A stretch of DNA of 64,000 bases, from NCBI GenBank assembly GCA_001898335.1, contig MKTS01000009.1:186001-250000 (forward strand), in the 5' to 3' direction. Positions 10,038 to 17,630 of this stretch are shown piece after piece. A model generated the notes under the pieces. It was not told the origin of the DNA, ran no database searches, and saw only the letters and a program-made list of their open reading frames with translations. The translations under genes and the position numbers were made by a program. The stretch's first letter is position 1. Each line of letters starts with the position of its first letter. The DNA comes from Mucilaginibacter sp. 44-25. GTDB taxonomy: Bacteria > Bacteroidota > Bacteroidia > Sphingobacteriales > Sphingobacteriaceae.

Positions 10038-10212
10038 TAAAAAAACCGCAACTAAACTTCTAAGTGTTCATGTATTGTTAAAACTTCTTGTCGGATGTAT
10101 CGGACCACGGGTTACCGTTAAAATACACGATCAACGCATGCCTCCTTTTTGATCCGGAGATATTGAAGCGTTAAGTTTTTAATAGTGAAAACTTAAAATT
10201 TAACTGCGGTTA
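10038..10212 (-). ncRNA. ssrS: Predicted 6S RNA (Bacteroidetes type)
   Basis: There is no coding gene between zapA and rny, yet the minus strand shows a strong RNA fold. ACCGCAGUUAAA (10199-10210) pairs over 12 positions, two of them G-U, with UUUAGUUGCGGU (10045-10056), which is followed directly by a U run, giving a closed rod of about 170 nt. Inside are nested pairs: GTGTAT with ATACAT, and the tip hairpin ACGG-TAAC-CCGT. A long closing stem, central rod and 3' U run are the 6S pattern. In Escherichia coli ssrS also lies beside zapA. 6S RNA binds sigma70 RNA polymerase in stationary phase. Ends are approximate. Another structured RNA cannot be excluded. Confidence 0.7.
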
Positions 10213-10232
10213 AATCTTAATGGCTCATTTTT

Positions 10233-10302
10233 GAGCTGAAAGGTAAAAGGTGAATGCTGAAAGGTTTTCGCTTTCGGCTTTCCGCTTTGTGCTTTGAGCT
10301 TA
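10233..10302. repeat. Heptad inverted repeat, CTGAAAG/GCTTTCG word
   Basis: The left arm reads as successive 7-mers CTGAAAG, GTAAAAG, GTGAATG, CTGAAAG; the right arm as CGGCTTT, CCGCTTT, GTGCTTT, GAGCTTA. The arms face each other as imperfect inverted repeats with almost no spacer. It lies between the zapA stop and the predicted 6S RNA 5' end, and so may include or displace the 6S promoter. Confidence 0.75.
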
Positions 10303-10313
10303 TTTAAAGAACG

Positions 10314-10607
10314 TTATTGTTTAGAAAAAAAGTCGTTTAGCAAATGATCTAACTGATAAACCTTTTCGGTAACCTCGGTATCTTCCGTGCTTACCTTTTT
10401 ATCTGCTTTTAATGATGATGTTGCGTAGTGCAGCACACACATTGATAGCAGGTCTTGTTTATCTCTTACCGCATAATTTTCCTGATATTCCTTTATACGG
10501 TCGTTAATCAGCTTTGCTGCCCTTCTTATAATTTCTTCCTCTTCCATGTTCACCTTTAGCGGGTAAACCCTGTCAGCAATATTTATTTTTATTGAGATTT
10601 CTCCCAT
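10314..10607 (-). CDS. zapA: Cell division protein ZapA
   Basis: A 97-residue ZapA-family protein: N-terminal ISIKINIADRVYPLKV beta strands, then EEEEIIRRAAKLINDRIKEY and a C-terminal helix. ZapA binds FtsZ at the cytosolic division ring and bundles filaments. Length is normal. It lies 21 bp after a small coiled-coil gene on the same strand and 100 bp before the predicted 6S RNA. Confidence 0.92.
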   Translation of the reverse strand: MGEISIKINIADRVYPLKVNMEEEEIIRRAAKLINDRIKEYQENYAVRDKQDLLSMCVLHYATSSLKADKKVSTEDTEVTEKVYQLDHLLNDFFSKQ

Positions 10608-10628
10608 TTGAGCTTTTCACTTTCTGTA

Positions 10629-10916
10629 TTACTTCTTAAGCAACACAATACACTTATCTATTTCCTGCACAAAGTCGTTAATTTTTTGCTTAATGTCAAC
10701 ACTTTTTTCATTTGTTTCCGAAAACGACTTTGCCAACTTCAATACACGAAGCTTCTCTTCCAGTTCTTTGGTCTTATTAGTACTGGCCTTAAGGGCTACA
10801 TTTAACGCCTCACTCTCCAGCTTTAACAGGTCATTCTCCTCCTGCAAAGCCGTACAAAGCTCTATCAGCCTTTCGGTTTTTTCTACTACGTTATTTAACT
10901 GATCAGATACGTTCAT
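10629..10916 (-). CDS. Small coiled-coil protein, possible ZapB-type division factor
   Basis: A 95-residue, almost wholly helical protein with heptad spacing of Leu/Val (LIELCTALQEENDLLKLESEAL and KTKELEEKLRVLKLAK). It resembles no enzyme. It is cotranscribed with zapA (21 bp gap), and a short coiled coil next to zapA suggests a ZapB-like FtsZ-ring partner, but coiled coils give weak homology, so this is only inference. Its ATG touches the left arm of a GATTAGA-type repeat, which therefore occupies its upstream region. Confidence 0.7.
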   Translation of the reverse strand: MNVSDQLNNVVEKTERLIELCTALQEENDLLKLESEALNVALKASTNKTKELEEKLRVLKLAKSFSETNEKSVDIKQKINDFVQEIDKCIVLLKK

Positions 10917-10917
10917 C

Positions 10918-10951
10918 AGAGATTGGAGATCAAAGATTAGAGATTAGGATG
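10918..10951. repeat. Heptad repeat arm left of four-helix-bundle gene (GATTAGA word)
   Basis: About 34 bp containing AAAGATTAGAGATTAGG and the related GAGATTGGAGATC, i.e. 7-nt steps of GATTAGA. It is the inverted partner of the arm at 11358-11400 on the other side of the four-helix-bundle gene. Confidence 0.8.
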
Positions 10952-10957
10952 TCTAAT

Positions 10958-11335
10958 TTAACTTGTTTTTGTCGATAATGATTGGTTTCTCAAATACTTT
11001 ATGTAACCGTTAATCATCTTTATGCACTCTTCACAATCTTCTTTTAATTTACTAAATATTTCTTCGTTAATAAACTTTTCGTCAAGAGCTATCACTAAGT
11101 GATCAATGGTTTCAATTGCCGACCCTCTGGCGTTAAGTAAGAACTTTGATGAATCCGCAAAATGGTATCGACCGTGTCCTTCGGCTATATTATTACCTAT
11201 AGACCTTGATGACCTTATGATTTGATCTGTTAACCTATATTTTTCCTCTGAAGGAAACGATCCCACTAAAGTTGAAATATTATTCCTCAAGACCCTCGAT
11301 TTCTTCCAAACGTCCAGATCGGTGAATGCTTTCAT
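10958..11335 (-). CDS. Four-helix-bundle protein (23S rRNA intervening-sequence family)
   Basis: A 125-residue protein of the TIGR02436/S23 family: MKAFTDLDVWKKSRVL, then FPSEEKYRLTDQIIRSS and the hallmark IGNNIAEGHGR, then two C-terminal helices. Family members occur inside 23S rRNA intervening sequences and as stand-alone genes; Avd of diversity-generating retroelements has the same fold and binds RNA. Function of the stand-alone type is unknown. It interrupts the run pheT, coiled-coil gene, zapA and is bracketed by inverted GATTAGA heptad arms, which suggests it arrived as a unit. A distant homologue with its own arms is at 39767-40120. Confidence 0.9.
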   Translation of the reverse strand: MKAFTDLDVWKKSRVLRNNISTLVGSFPSEEKYRLTDQIIRSSRSIGNNIAEGHGRYHFADSSKFLLNARGSAIETIDHLVIALDEKFINEEIFSKLKEDCEECIKMINGYIKYLRNQSLSTKTS

Positions 11336-11357
11336 AGTGTTAATATAATCAAATAAC

Positions 11358-11400
11358 TAATCTTTAATCACCGATCTCTAATCTCTATTTCCTAATCTCC
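11358..11400. repeat. Heptad repeat arm right of four-helix-bundle gene; contains pheT stop
   Basis: Reads in minus sense as GGAGATTAGGAAATAG then AGATTAGAGATCGG and GATTAAAGATTAG, again 7-nt steps. It faces the arm at 10918-10951. The last codons of pheT (Glu-Ile-Arg-Lys-stop) lie inside it, so the repeat has been fused into a coding end. Confidence 0.8.
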
Positions 11401-13784
11401 GCTCCTGCTTCTTTGCCTAAATTATAAATAATTTTCTGCATGATGGCGTCAATGGCCTTATCGGTCAAAGTTTTTTCGGTATCCTGCAAAATGAAGCTTA
11501 ACGCGTATGATTTTTTACCGGCAGGCAACTTATCGCCCTGGTAAACGTCAAATACGCCTATCTCTTTCAACAGTTTTTTATCGGCACGCTGTGCAATTTG
11601 TTTAAGCTGACCAAAGGTTACGTCAGTATCAACCAGCATACTTAAATCGCGACGTACGGCAGGGAATTTTGATACTTCCTGGTAAACTATTACGTTTTTA
11701 CGAACCGCGTTCAATATCAGGTCAAAGTTAAAATCGGCATAGAAAACCTCTTTCTCCAGATCAACTTTCTTTAAAGCAGTTTTGGCAACAGCACCAAACT
11801 TAACCAGTTGCTTGCCGTTGACCATGTATTGCAGGCCGTAAGCCAGTTTACTGCAGGTGGCATCTTCAACCACATAATCGGTTATTTTAAGGCGCTGCAA
11901 AATACCATCAACTACAGCTTTTAGGTTGTAGAACGAAACCTGCTTTTGCTTATAGTTCCACTGCTCGGCAGTATCGTTACCGGTGATGAACATCGAGAAG
12001 CGCTGGTTTTCTACATACTTATCTTCTTTGGTAGCATAAACCTTACCGAACTCATAAAATTTAAGATCGGGGCTTTTGCGGTTCTGGTTATAGGCAATAG
12101 CCTCCAGGCCCGAGTACAACAAGGTTTGGCGCATCGCATCCAGATCGCTGCTCAGCGGGTTCACTATCTTAACGGCACTTTCCGGTTTATCAGAGTAGGA
12201 CAGTTTGGTTAGCGAGTTAGCCAGCATCTCGTTAAAGCCGTTGGCGCTCAGCATATCTGAGATAGCGTTTTGCACAGTATCTTTCTCAGGGCGCTGCGAT
12301 GTGTTTAACGACGCGCGTATCTGCGTAGGTATCTCAATATTGTTGTAACCATACAGGCGCAATATCTCCTCTATCACGTCAACCTCTCGCGTAACATCCA
12401 CACGGTAAGGCGGCACTTGTAGCGACAAGCCTTCCGCTGTTTCATTAACAATCTTAATATCAAGCGAAGTAAGGATGCTCTTAATAGTATCGTTACCAAT
12501 GGCTTTACCAATTAAACGGTCGATATTTTTATAGGTCACCTCTACATCAAAGGGCACAACCGGTGCGGGGTAATGATCAAATATTTCAGATGACACCTCT
12601 CCGCCTGCAACCTGCTGAATTAACAAAGCAGCTCGTTTCAAAGCAAACACTGTCATGTCCGGGTCGGTACCACGCTCAAAACGGAAAGAAGCATCTGTTT
12701 TTAAACCGTGGCGCTTGGCTGTTTTACGTACTGATACCGGATTAAAATAAGCACTCTCCAGGAAGATGGCTTTTGTACTCTCCGTAACGCCCGACTTTGC
12801 ACCGCCAAACACACCGGCAATACACATCGGTTCCTCTGCATTGCAGATCATCAGGTCATCAGCAGATAGTTTCCTGTCCACATCATCCAGCGTTTTAAAA
12901 ACGGTGCCATCTTCAACATTCCTTACGATCACTGTACCTGCGGTAATCTTAGCGGCATCAAAAGCGTGTAATGGCTGCCCTAACTCGTGCAACACATAGT
13001 TGGTAACATCTACCACATTGTTAATTGCACGCACACCAATAACAGCCAGGCGTTGCTTTAGCCAATCAGGTGATTCTTTTACTTCAATACCTGAAATGGT
13101 AATGCCAGAGTAACGCGGACTTGCCTGCTCATTATCTACAAATACTTCTATGTTAAGGTCGTTATTATCCACCTTAAATGCAGAAACGTCGGGCTTTTTA
13201 ACAGCAATTTTAAGAAACGCGGCAATATCACGCGCGGTACCCAGGTGCGAAGCCGCATCAGCTCGGTTAGGCGTTAGGCCTATTTCATACATGTAATCGT
13301 CCTGCACATTAAAATGCTCCTTAGCCAGCTTACCTACGGGTACATCAGCATCAAGCACCATAATACCTTCGTGGCTATGGCCAAGGCCAATTTCATCTTC
13401 GGCACAGATCATGCCCTCAGACACTTCGCCACGTATTTTTGACTTGTTGATCTTAAATGGTTCGCCGGTGGTTGGGTGTACCATGGTACCCACTGTAGCT
13501 ACAACCACCTTTTGGCCAGCCGCCACGTTGCTTGCGCCGCAAACAATTTGCAGGTCTTCGCCTGTACCAACATCAACTTTAGTAACCTTTAACCTATCAG
13601 CATTGGGGTGCTGGGTAGTTTCTTTAACATAGCCGATCACCAGGCCTTCCAAGCCGCCGGCAATAGCCTGTACTTTCTCGAGGCTCTCCACCTCCAAGCC
13701 GGTACCTGTTAATATTTTTGAGATCTCTTCAGGAGATTTTTCAGTATCAATAAACTCTTTGAGCCAGTTGTATGAAATTTTCAT
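11385..13784 (-). CDS. pheT: Phenylalanyl-tRNA synthetase beta subunit
   Basis: A 799-residue bacterial PheT of full length: N-terminal domain, EMAP-II/tRNA-binding domain (about residues 40-150, VTKVDVGTGEDLQIVCGASN), B3/B4 editing domain (SPRYSGITISGIEVKESPDW), B5 domain, the class II-like core, and C-terminal ferredoxin-fold anticodon-binding domain (EVSKFPAVRRDLSMLVD). It pairs with PheS, which is not in the window, to charge tRNA-Phe. The final four residues and the stop codon lie inside a heptad repeat, so its C-terminal tail may differ from relatives. Confidence 0.98.
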   Translation of the reverse strand: MKISYNWLKEFIDTEKSPEEISKILTGTGLEVESLEKVQAIAGGLEGLVIGYVKETTQHPNADRLKVTKVDVGTGEDLQIVCGASNVAAGQKVVVATVGTMVHPTTGEPFKINKSKIRGEVSEGMICAEDEIGLGHSHEGIMVLDADVPVGKLAKEHFNVQDDYMYEIGLTPNRADAASHLGTARDIAAFLKIAVKKPDVSAFKVDNNDLNIEVFVDNEQASPRYSGITISGIEVKESPDWLKQRLAVIGVRAINNVVDVTNYVLHELGQPLHAFDAAKITAGTVIVRNVEDGTVFKTLDDVDRKLSADDLMICNAEEPMCIAGVFGGAKSGVTESTKAIFLESAYFNPVSVRKTAKRHGLKTDASFRFERGTDPDMTVFALKRAALLIQQVAGGEVSSEIFDHYPAPVVPFDVEVTYKNIDRLIGKAIGNDTIKSILTSLDIKIVNETAEGLSLQVPPYRVDVTREVDVIEEILRLYGYNNIEIPTQIRASLNTSQRPEKDTVQNAISDMLSANGFNEMLANSLTKLSYSDKPESAVKIVNPLSSDLDAMRQTLLYSGLEAIAYNQNRKSPDLKFYEFGKVYATKEDKYVENQRFSMFITGNDTAEQWNYKQKQVSFYNLKAVVDGILQRLKITDYVVEDATCSKLAYGLQYMVNGKQLVKFGAVAKTALKKVDLEKEVFYADFNFDLILNAVRKNVIVYQEVSKFPAVRRDLSMLVDTDVTFGQLKQIAQRADKKLLKEIGVFDVYQGDKLPAGKKSYALSFILQDTEKTLTDKAIDAIMQKIIYNLGKEAGAEIRK

Positions 13785-13792
13785 TGCAACGG

Positions 13793-13800
13793 CAAAGATA
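13793..13800 (-). promoter_or_regulatory. -7 box of pheT promoter
   Basis: TATCTTTG on the minus strand fits the Bacteroidetes TAnnTTTG element. Only 8 bp separate it from the pheT ATG, so the leader would be just a few nucleotides long. Confidence 0.6.
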
Positions 13801-13843
13801 TGATTTGAAGGGGAAAGGAAAAAGGCGGTTTAGGTTCATTTGG

Positions 13844-13931
13844 TGTCATTTCGAACGATAGTGAGAAATCTCCTGCGCGGTAAATTACATCGCAGAAGAT
13901 TTCTCCTCGCTTTCGCTCGTTCGAAATGACA
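13844..13931. repeat. REP-like palindrome (TGTCATTTCGAAC type)
   Basis: An 88-bp imperfect palindrome: TGTCATTTCGAACGA on the left and its complement at the right end, with inner GAGAAATCTCCTGCG pairing to CGCAGAAGATTTCTC. It could form a long hairpin in either strand. It sits between pheT and a small acidic protein gene. Related elements are at 15074, 46236 and 58994. Confidence 0.85.
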
Positions 13932-13947
13932 AAAGTTTTAGATTTTT

Positions 13948-14166
13948 CTATTCGTCATCATCCAGATTTAGCGTGTATGATGGTTCCGAAGCATCGTAAG
14001 CCTGGTTGGCCTGGTCGGTTTCATCTATCTCGCCGATATCTTCGTTGGTATCATCAAAGCCATTACTATGGATATCCTGCTGGCTCATTTGCTCTTCGTT
14101 CTCAGTTTGGCTTAACTGATCGTCCTGTTGCAACATATCATCTTGTTCTTCCGGTTGAGTTGTCAT
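13948..14166 (-). CDS. Small acidic protein of unknown function
   Basis: A 72-residue protein with very high Asp/Glu/Gln/Asn content (for example QPEEQDDMLQQDDQLSQTEN) and almost no hydrophobic core, so it is probably disordered. No domain is recognised. It lacks a signal peptide. It stands between pheT and radC on the same strand, 90 bp after the radC stop-distal side. The skewed composition is compatible with a real but poorly conserved gene; confidence is moderate. Confidence 0.55.
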   Translation of the reverse strand: MTTQPEEQDDMLQQDDQLSQTENEEQMSQQDIHSNGFDDTNEDIGEIDETDQANQAYDASEPSYTLNLDDDE

Positions 14167-14256
14167 GTTTTTTGTTTTTGTTTACATAGATAGAACGCGG
14201 GGCTGATTGCGTTGTTTGAATTTATCGCAAACCCACTTCATCTTTTGAATTTTTAC

Positions 14257-14955
14257 TTAAATCAATCCTTCATCGCCGAAACTAAAATAGCCGTTATCTG
14301 TCAGGATCAAATGATCAAGCACGTTTATATCCAGTAAGCGGCCGGCTTCCACAATTTTCTTAGTGAGTTTCAGATCCTCCTGGCTTGGCTTTAAGTTTCC
14401 TGATGGGTGGTTGTGCACCATAATAATGGCGCTGGCCTGGTGCTGTAGCGCCATGTGAAAGATGATCTTTGGGTCGGCAACAGTACCGCTCAGGCCGCCC
14501 TTACTCACCAGCTCTTTGGCAATTACTTTTGAGGAACGGCCGATAAGCATTAACCAAAATTCTTCGTGATTAAGGTCGCGCAGGTGGCGGCGCATAATGT
14601 TGTACCCATCACGGCTGCACTTAACTTCATCAGGCACCGGCGTTTCGCTATTGTCCCTCCTGCGGCCAAGTTCCAGCGCCGCGATGATGGATATAGCTTT
14701 GGCCTCGCCTATACCCTTAAATTTGCACAGTTCACTAATAGAGGCCTTACCTAACTTGTTCAGATCGTTATTGTAATGCAGCAGGATGCGTTTGCTCAAT
14801 TCTACGGCCGTTTCGGTACGGCTACCGCTCCCTATCAGGATAGCGATAAGTTCGGCATCGGTAAGGGCACGGCGGCCTTGTCCGCTTAGCTTCTCACGCG
14901 GGCGGTCTTCTTCGGCCCAGGATTTAATGCTTATTTTGTTTTGATAGTCTTGCAA
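14257..14955 (-). CDS. radC: RadC/JAB-domain protein
   Basis: A 232-residue RadC-family protein. N-terminal ISIKSWAEEDRPREKL and a helix-hairpin-helix stretch (LCKFKGIGEAKAISIIAALELGRR) precede a JAB metalloprotease-like domain with the metal motif MVHNHPSGNLKPSQED. RadC was once linked to DNA repair, but the role is unsettled. I chose the TTG at 14955, which gives the usual N terminus MQDYQNKISIKSW. The longer frame starts at a GTG (15009) that lies inside an intergenic palindrome and adds an unlikely 18-residue hydrophobic extension. Confidence 0.9.
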   Translation of the reverse strand: MQDYQNKISIKSWAEEDRPREKLSGQGRRALTDAELIAILIGSGSRTETAVELSKRILLHYNNDLNKLGKASISELCKFKGIGEAKAISIIAALELGRRRDNSETPVPDEVKCSRDGYNIMRRHLRDLNHEEFWLMLIGRSSKVIAKELVSKGGLSGTVADPKIIFHMALQHQASAIIMVHNHPSGNLKPSQEDLKLTKKIVEAGRLLDINVLDHLILTDNGYFSFGDEGLI

Positions 14956-15004
14956 GCAGGTAAGGGTTAGAAGACTAAAGTAAGGAGAAATATTTAAAAG
15001 TTGA

Positions 15005-15057
15005 CTCACCCCGCGGCACTTCGTGCGCGACCCTCTCTGCTGCGCAAAGAGGGTGAG
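15005..15057. repeat. Palindromic repeat, CTCACCC...GGGTGAG type
   Basis: A 53-bp imperfect palindrome with outer arms CTCACCC and GGGTGAG and inner hairpins GCAC-TTC-GTGC and CCCTCT/AGAGGG. The same outer arms occur in the element upstream of dnaN (20390-20467), so these are two copies of one family. Confidence 0.75.
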
Positions 15058-15073
15058 CTATCCAAAAGCGATC

Positions 15074-15154
15074 TGTCATGCTGAACGTAGTGAAGCATCT
15101 ATTCGCCGGCTTGCTTATAGTATAATAGAGTCTTCGCTATCGCTCAGAATGACA
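15074..15154. repeat. REP-like palindrome (TGTCATGCTGAAC type)
   Basis: An 81-bp imperfect palindrome beginning TGTCATGCTGAACGTAGTGA and ending TCGCTCAGAATGACA. The inner AAGCATCT faces AGAGTCTT. It lies 17 bp after the CTCACCC-type palindrome, so two repeat families are stacked between radC and rpsT. Confidence 0.8.
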
Positions 15155-15168
15155 AACTCCTTAAATAA

Positions 15169-15200
15169 AAAAGGGATAGCACTTTAGCACCATCCCTTTT
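15169..15200 (-). terminator. Terminator downstream of rpsT
   Basis: A 9-bp stem AAAAGGGAT/ATCCCTTTT around a 14-nt loop, 22 bp after the rpsT stop on the minus strand, with a T tract. Confidence 0.85.
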
Positions 15201-15221
15201 AAAATATTGTTGATTAAGCTA

Positions 15222-15476
15222 TTAGCTTAAGCCGTTAACAAATTTAGTAAGCTTCGATTTATTGTTTGAAGCTTTGTTTTTGTGAATAACGTTCTTTTTA
15301 GCCAAACGGTCAAGCATAGAAATTACTTTGGCCAAAAGCGGAGTAGCATCAGCTTTAGTAGTTGCACTTCTTAATTTCTTAACAGCGTTTCTGGTAGTTT
15401 TTGCCTGATACCTGTTACGCAGACGCTTCGCAGCGTTTGCCCTGATTCTTTTAATTGATGATTTATGATTTGCCAT
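15222..15476 (-). CDS. rpsT: 30S ribosomal protein S20
   Basis: An 84-residue, very basic helical protein starting [20 protein letters not shown], the S20 signature. It binds 16S rRNA in the small ribosomal subunit. Length is typical. It is a single gene with its own promoter about 30-60 bp upstream and its own terminator. Confidence 0.97.
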   Translation of the reverse strand: MANHKSSIKRIRANAAKRLRNRYQAKTTRNAVKKLRSATTKADATPLLAKVISMLDRLAKKNVIHKNKASNNKSKLTKFVNGLS

Positions 15477-15504
15477 TGTAGCTTGTTATTCTTTTTTAAG
15501 GCTG

Positions 15505-15535
15505 CAAATATACTCACACATTTTTTTATATGCAA
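15505..15535 (-). promoter_or_regulatory. rpsT promoter
   Basis: On the minus strand, TTG (15535-15533), a 20-bp spacer, then TATATTTG (15512-15505). This is a close match to the Bacteroidetes consensus TTTG-N19-TAnnTTTG. It predicts a leader of about 25 nt before the rpsT ATG. Confidence 0.75.
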
Positions 15536-15594
15536 TAGTTTTTGTGGATTTTATTGCATAGTTTTTAACATCGAATTAAGAATTCAGGCATATT

Positions 15595-15677
15595 GGCGTT
15601 ACCTGCGGCCCGGGCTATCTGCTCATACGCCTGCAGGCCTTAACCGAAAAGCCGGTATCCGCTGCTATCCCTAACGC
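15595..15677. repeat. GC-rich imperfect palindrome
   Basis: An 83-bp GC-rich element in AT-rich surroundings, bounded by GGCGTTA and TAACGC. Inside are GCGGCCCGGGCTATC, the central CCTGCAGG palindrome, and GCCGGTATCCGCTGCTATCC. From memory, similar words recur in other Sphingobacteriaceae genomes, so I treat it as a dispersed repeat. No second copy is in this window. Confidence 0.6.
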
Positions 15678-15958
15678 TTTTTTTCTAAACCCAAATTTAA
15701 GCACAGACAGAGCGCAACCAAAATTGCGACATAACGTAACGTGCGGGTAGCACAGGCATTAGCACAGCAAAAATTTTGTAGCGCGTTACCAAGTCGCGAG
15801 TTTTCTTTTGGGTATTTTTTCTTTTGCGGAAAAAGAAAAAGTACATCCACTAACGACCATGAACTACTGCCATTATTAATGAAAACCTGATTTTCGAGGA
15901 ACTAATCTCAAGTATCTTACTTCGCCGATTAAACTAAATCTCCTATCTTCACCCAAAC
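15678..15958. other. Non-coding stretch between rpsT and phospholipase C-like gene
   Basis: No convincing gene. It contains the hairpin-like TTTTTCTTTTGCGGAAAAAG near 15818, AT-rich tracts, and the words GCGCAACC and AATTGCGAC, which look like decayed repeat sequence. Just before the next gene, CTATCTTC is a weak promoter-like box. Together with the GC-rich palindrome this makes the longest gene-free interval of the window (15477-15958). Confidence 0.5.
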
Positions 15959-16918
15959 ATGAAGCGCCTGCTTTTAACCTTTATTTCCTGCATCATCATT
16001 ATCACTACCTGTTGCTCCTGGGGCTTTTTTGCACATTACCGTATTAACCGTTTGGCTATTTTTACGCTCCCTAAAGGCATGGCAAACTTTTACAGGGCCA
16101 ACATAGAATTTATAACAGAACATTCCGTAAGCGCCGATAAAAAGCGCTATGTAGATTCATCAGAGGCCCCTCACCATTTCTTTGACGCCGACCATTACGG
16201 CAAACAGCCTTTTAAAGTAATGCCACAGCATTGGATAGACGCGGCTGCAAAATACTCGTCAGACACGCTTAATAAATACGGCACCGTGCCCTGGGCCATC
16301 ACCAGTAATTACTACTGGCTGGTAAAGGCTTTTAAGGCGCATGATACCACCGCCATATTGATCACCTCGGCTAACCTGGCACATTACATTTCAGATGCGC
16401 ACACTCCTTTGCATTTAACCCGGAATTACGACGGGCAGCTTACCGGTCAGGAAGGGATTCATGGCCTTTGGGAAAGCCGCCTGCCCGAACTTTTTGCCAA
16501 TGGCTACCATTACAACGTTGGGAACGCCAGGTACATCAGTAACCCACTGGCAGAGGCGTTTAAGATCTGTATCAGTTCATACAAAAAGGTTGATACCGTA
16601 TTGCGTGTGGAACGGATGCTGAACAAGACCTTCCCGCCATTGCAGAAATACGCAATGGAGCAGCGTGGTAACAGAAAGGTAAAAGTATACTCAGTTGCCT
16701 ATAGCCGTGCTTATCACAAACTGTTACGCGGAATGGTTCAGCGGCAAATGAGAGCATCTATACTCAGCGTTGGCAGCTTTTGGTTCTCCGCCTGGGTTGA
16801 TGCCGGGCAACCGGACTTGAATAAACTTATCAGCAAGCCACTAACCAAGGAGGAAAGGCAAAAAATTGACCGTGAGGAGGCGCTATTTAAGTCAGGTAAA
16901 GTTTTAGGAACACCTTAA
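15959..16918 (+). CDS. Zinc-dependent phospholipase C/S1-P1 nuclease-fold protein
   Basis: A 319-residue exported protein. The signal peptide (residues 1-20) ends immediately before WGFFAH; in zinc-dependent phospholipase C and P1 nuclease the mature N-terminal Trp and nearby His bind zinc, so this match is informative. Further His/Asp ligands are visible in APHHFFDADHYG and LAHYISDAHTPLH and GIHGLWESRLPE. It probably acts in the periplasm on phospholipids or nucleic acids; the substrate is unknown. It is a single gene whose stop abuts the stop of the convergent DedA gene with no gap. Confidence 0.85.
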   Translation: MKRLLLTFISCIIIITTCCSWGFFAHYRINRLAIFTLPKGMANFYRANIEFITEHSVSADKKRYVDSSEAPHHFFDADHYGKQPFKVMPQHWIDAAAKYSSDTLNKYGTVPWAITSNYYWLVKAFKAHDTTAILITSANLAHYISDAHTPLHLTRNYDGQLTGQEGIHGLWESRLPELFANGYHYNVGNARYISNPLAEAFKICISSYKKVDTVLRVERMLNKTFPPLQKYAMEQRGNRKVKVYSVAYSRAYHKLLRGMVQRQMRASILSVGSFWFSAWVDAGQPDLNKLISKPLTKEERQKIDREEALFKSGKVLGTP

Positions 16919-17581
16919 CTACTCTACATTCACTTTTTCTTTCTTATTAACGCGGCTTTTCAGGTAAGCAAATATCGGCGGAAGTAACGATACCAGTATG
17001 ATGATGATAGCCACCAGCGAGAAGTTCTTTTTGATGATCTCTACATTACCAAAAAGATAGCCGCCATACAAAAAGATGATGACCCAGGACACGCCACCTG
17101 CAATATTGTAAACCGTGTAACGGCCAAATGGCATACGTCCTACACCTGCCACAAAGGGCGCAATGGTACGAATAATAGGTACAAAACGGCTAAATATCAC
17201 AGCTTTGCCACCGTGCTTATCAAAAAAAGCTTTTGTCTTTAGGTAGTAGCTTAGTTTAAGTATTTTATTTTCCTCTTTAAATACACGGGCACCCAGGTAC
17301 TTACCTAACAGGTAGTTTACCGTATTCCCCAATACAGCGGCGATGATCAAAATGAGGCAAAGGAGATTAACATCCATACCGGTTGCACCACCGGCTATTA
17401 AAGCACCCGCGGCAAACAGTAGCGAATCGCCGGGAAGGAATGGAGTAACCACAAAACCTGTTTCCGCAAAGATGATCACAAAGAGGATAAGGTAGGTCCA
17501 ACCCTGGTACTGACTGATGATCTGGGAGAGATGTTTATCAATATGCAGGATAAAATCTATAATGCCGTGTATTACTTCCAA
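16919..17581 (-). CDS. DedA-family membrane protein
   Basis: A 220-residue inner-membrane protein with several membrane helices and the DedA/SNARE-associated signature FAETGFVVTPFLPGDSLLFAAG and FSRFVPIIRTIAPFVAGVG. DedA proteins are linked to lipid (undecaprenyl or phosphatidylethanolamine) flipping and membrane homeostasis. The start appears to be TTG at 17581, since no ATG or GTG lies in frame close by and the protein then begins in the normal place. It converges on the phospholipase C-like gene with no intergenic base. Confidence 0.9.
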   Translation of the reverse strand: MEVIHGIIDFILHIDKHLSQIISQYQGWTYLILFVIIFAETGFVVTPFLPGDSLLFAAGALIAGGATGMDVNLLCLILIIAAVLGNTVNYLLGKYLGARVFKEENKILKLSYYLKTKAFFDKHGGKAVIFSRFVPIIRTIAPFVAGVGRMPFGRYTVYNIAGGVSWVIIFLYGGYLFGNVEIIKKNFSLVAIIIILVSLLPPIFAYLKSRVNKKEKVNVE

Positions 17582-17630
17582 TGCCTTAAATTTTTCTGCA
17601 AAAATATAAACATAAAGCGGTTAGCCAACT

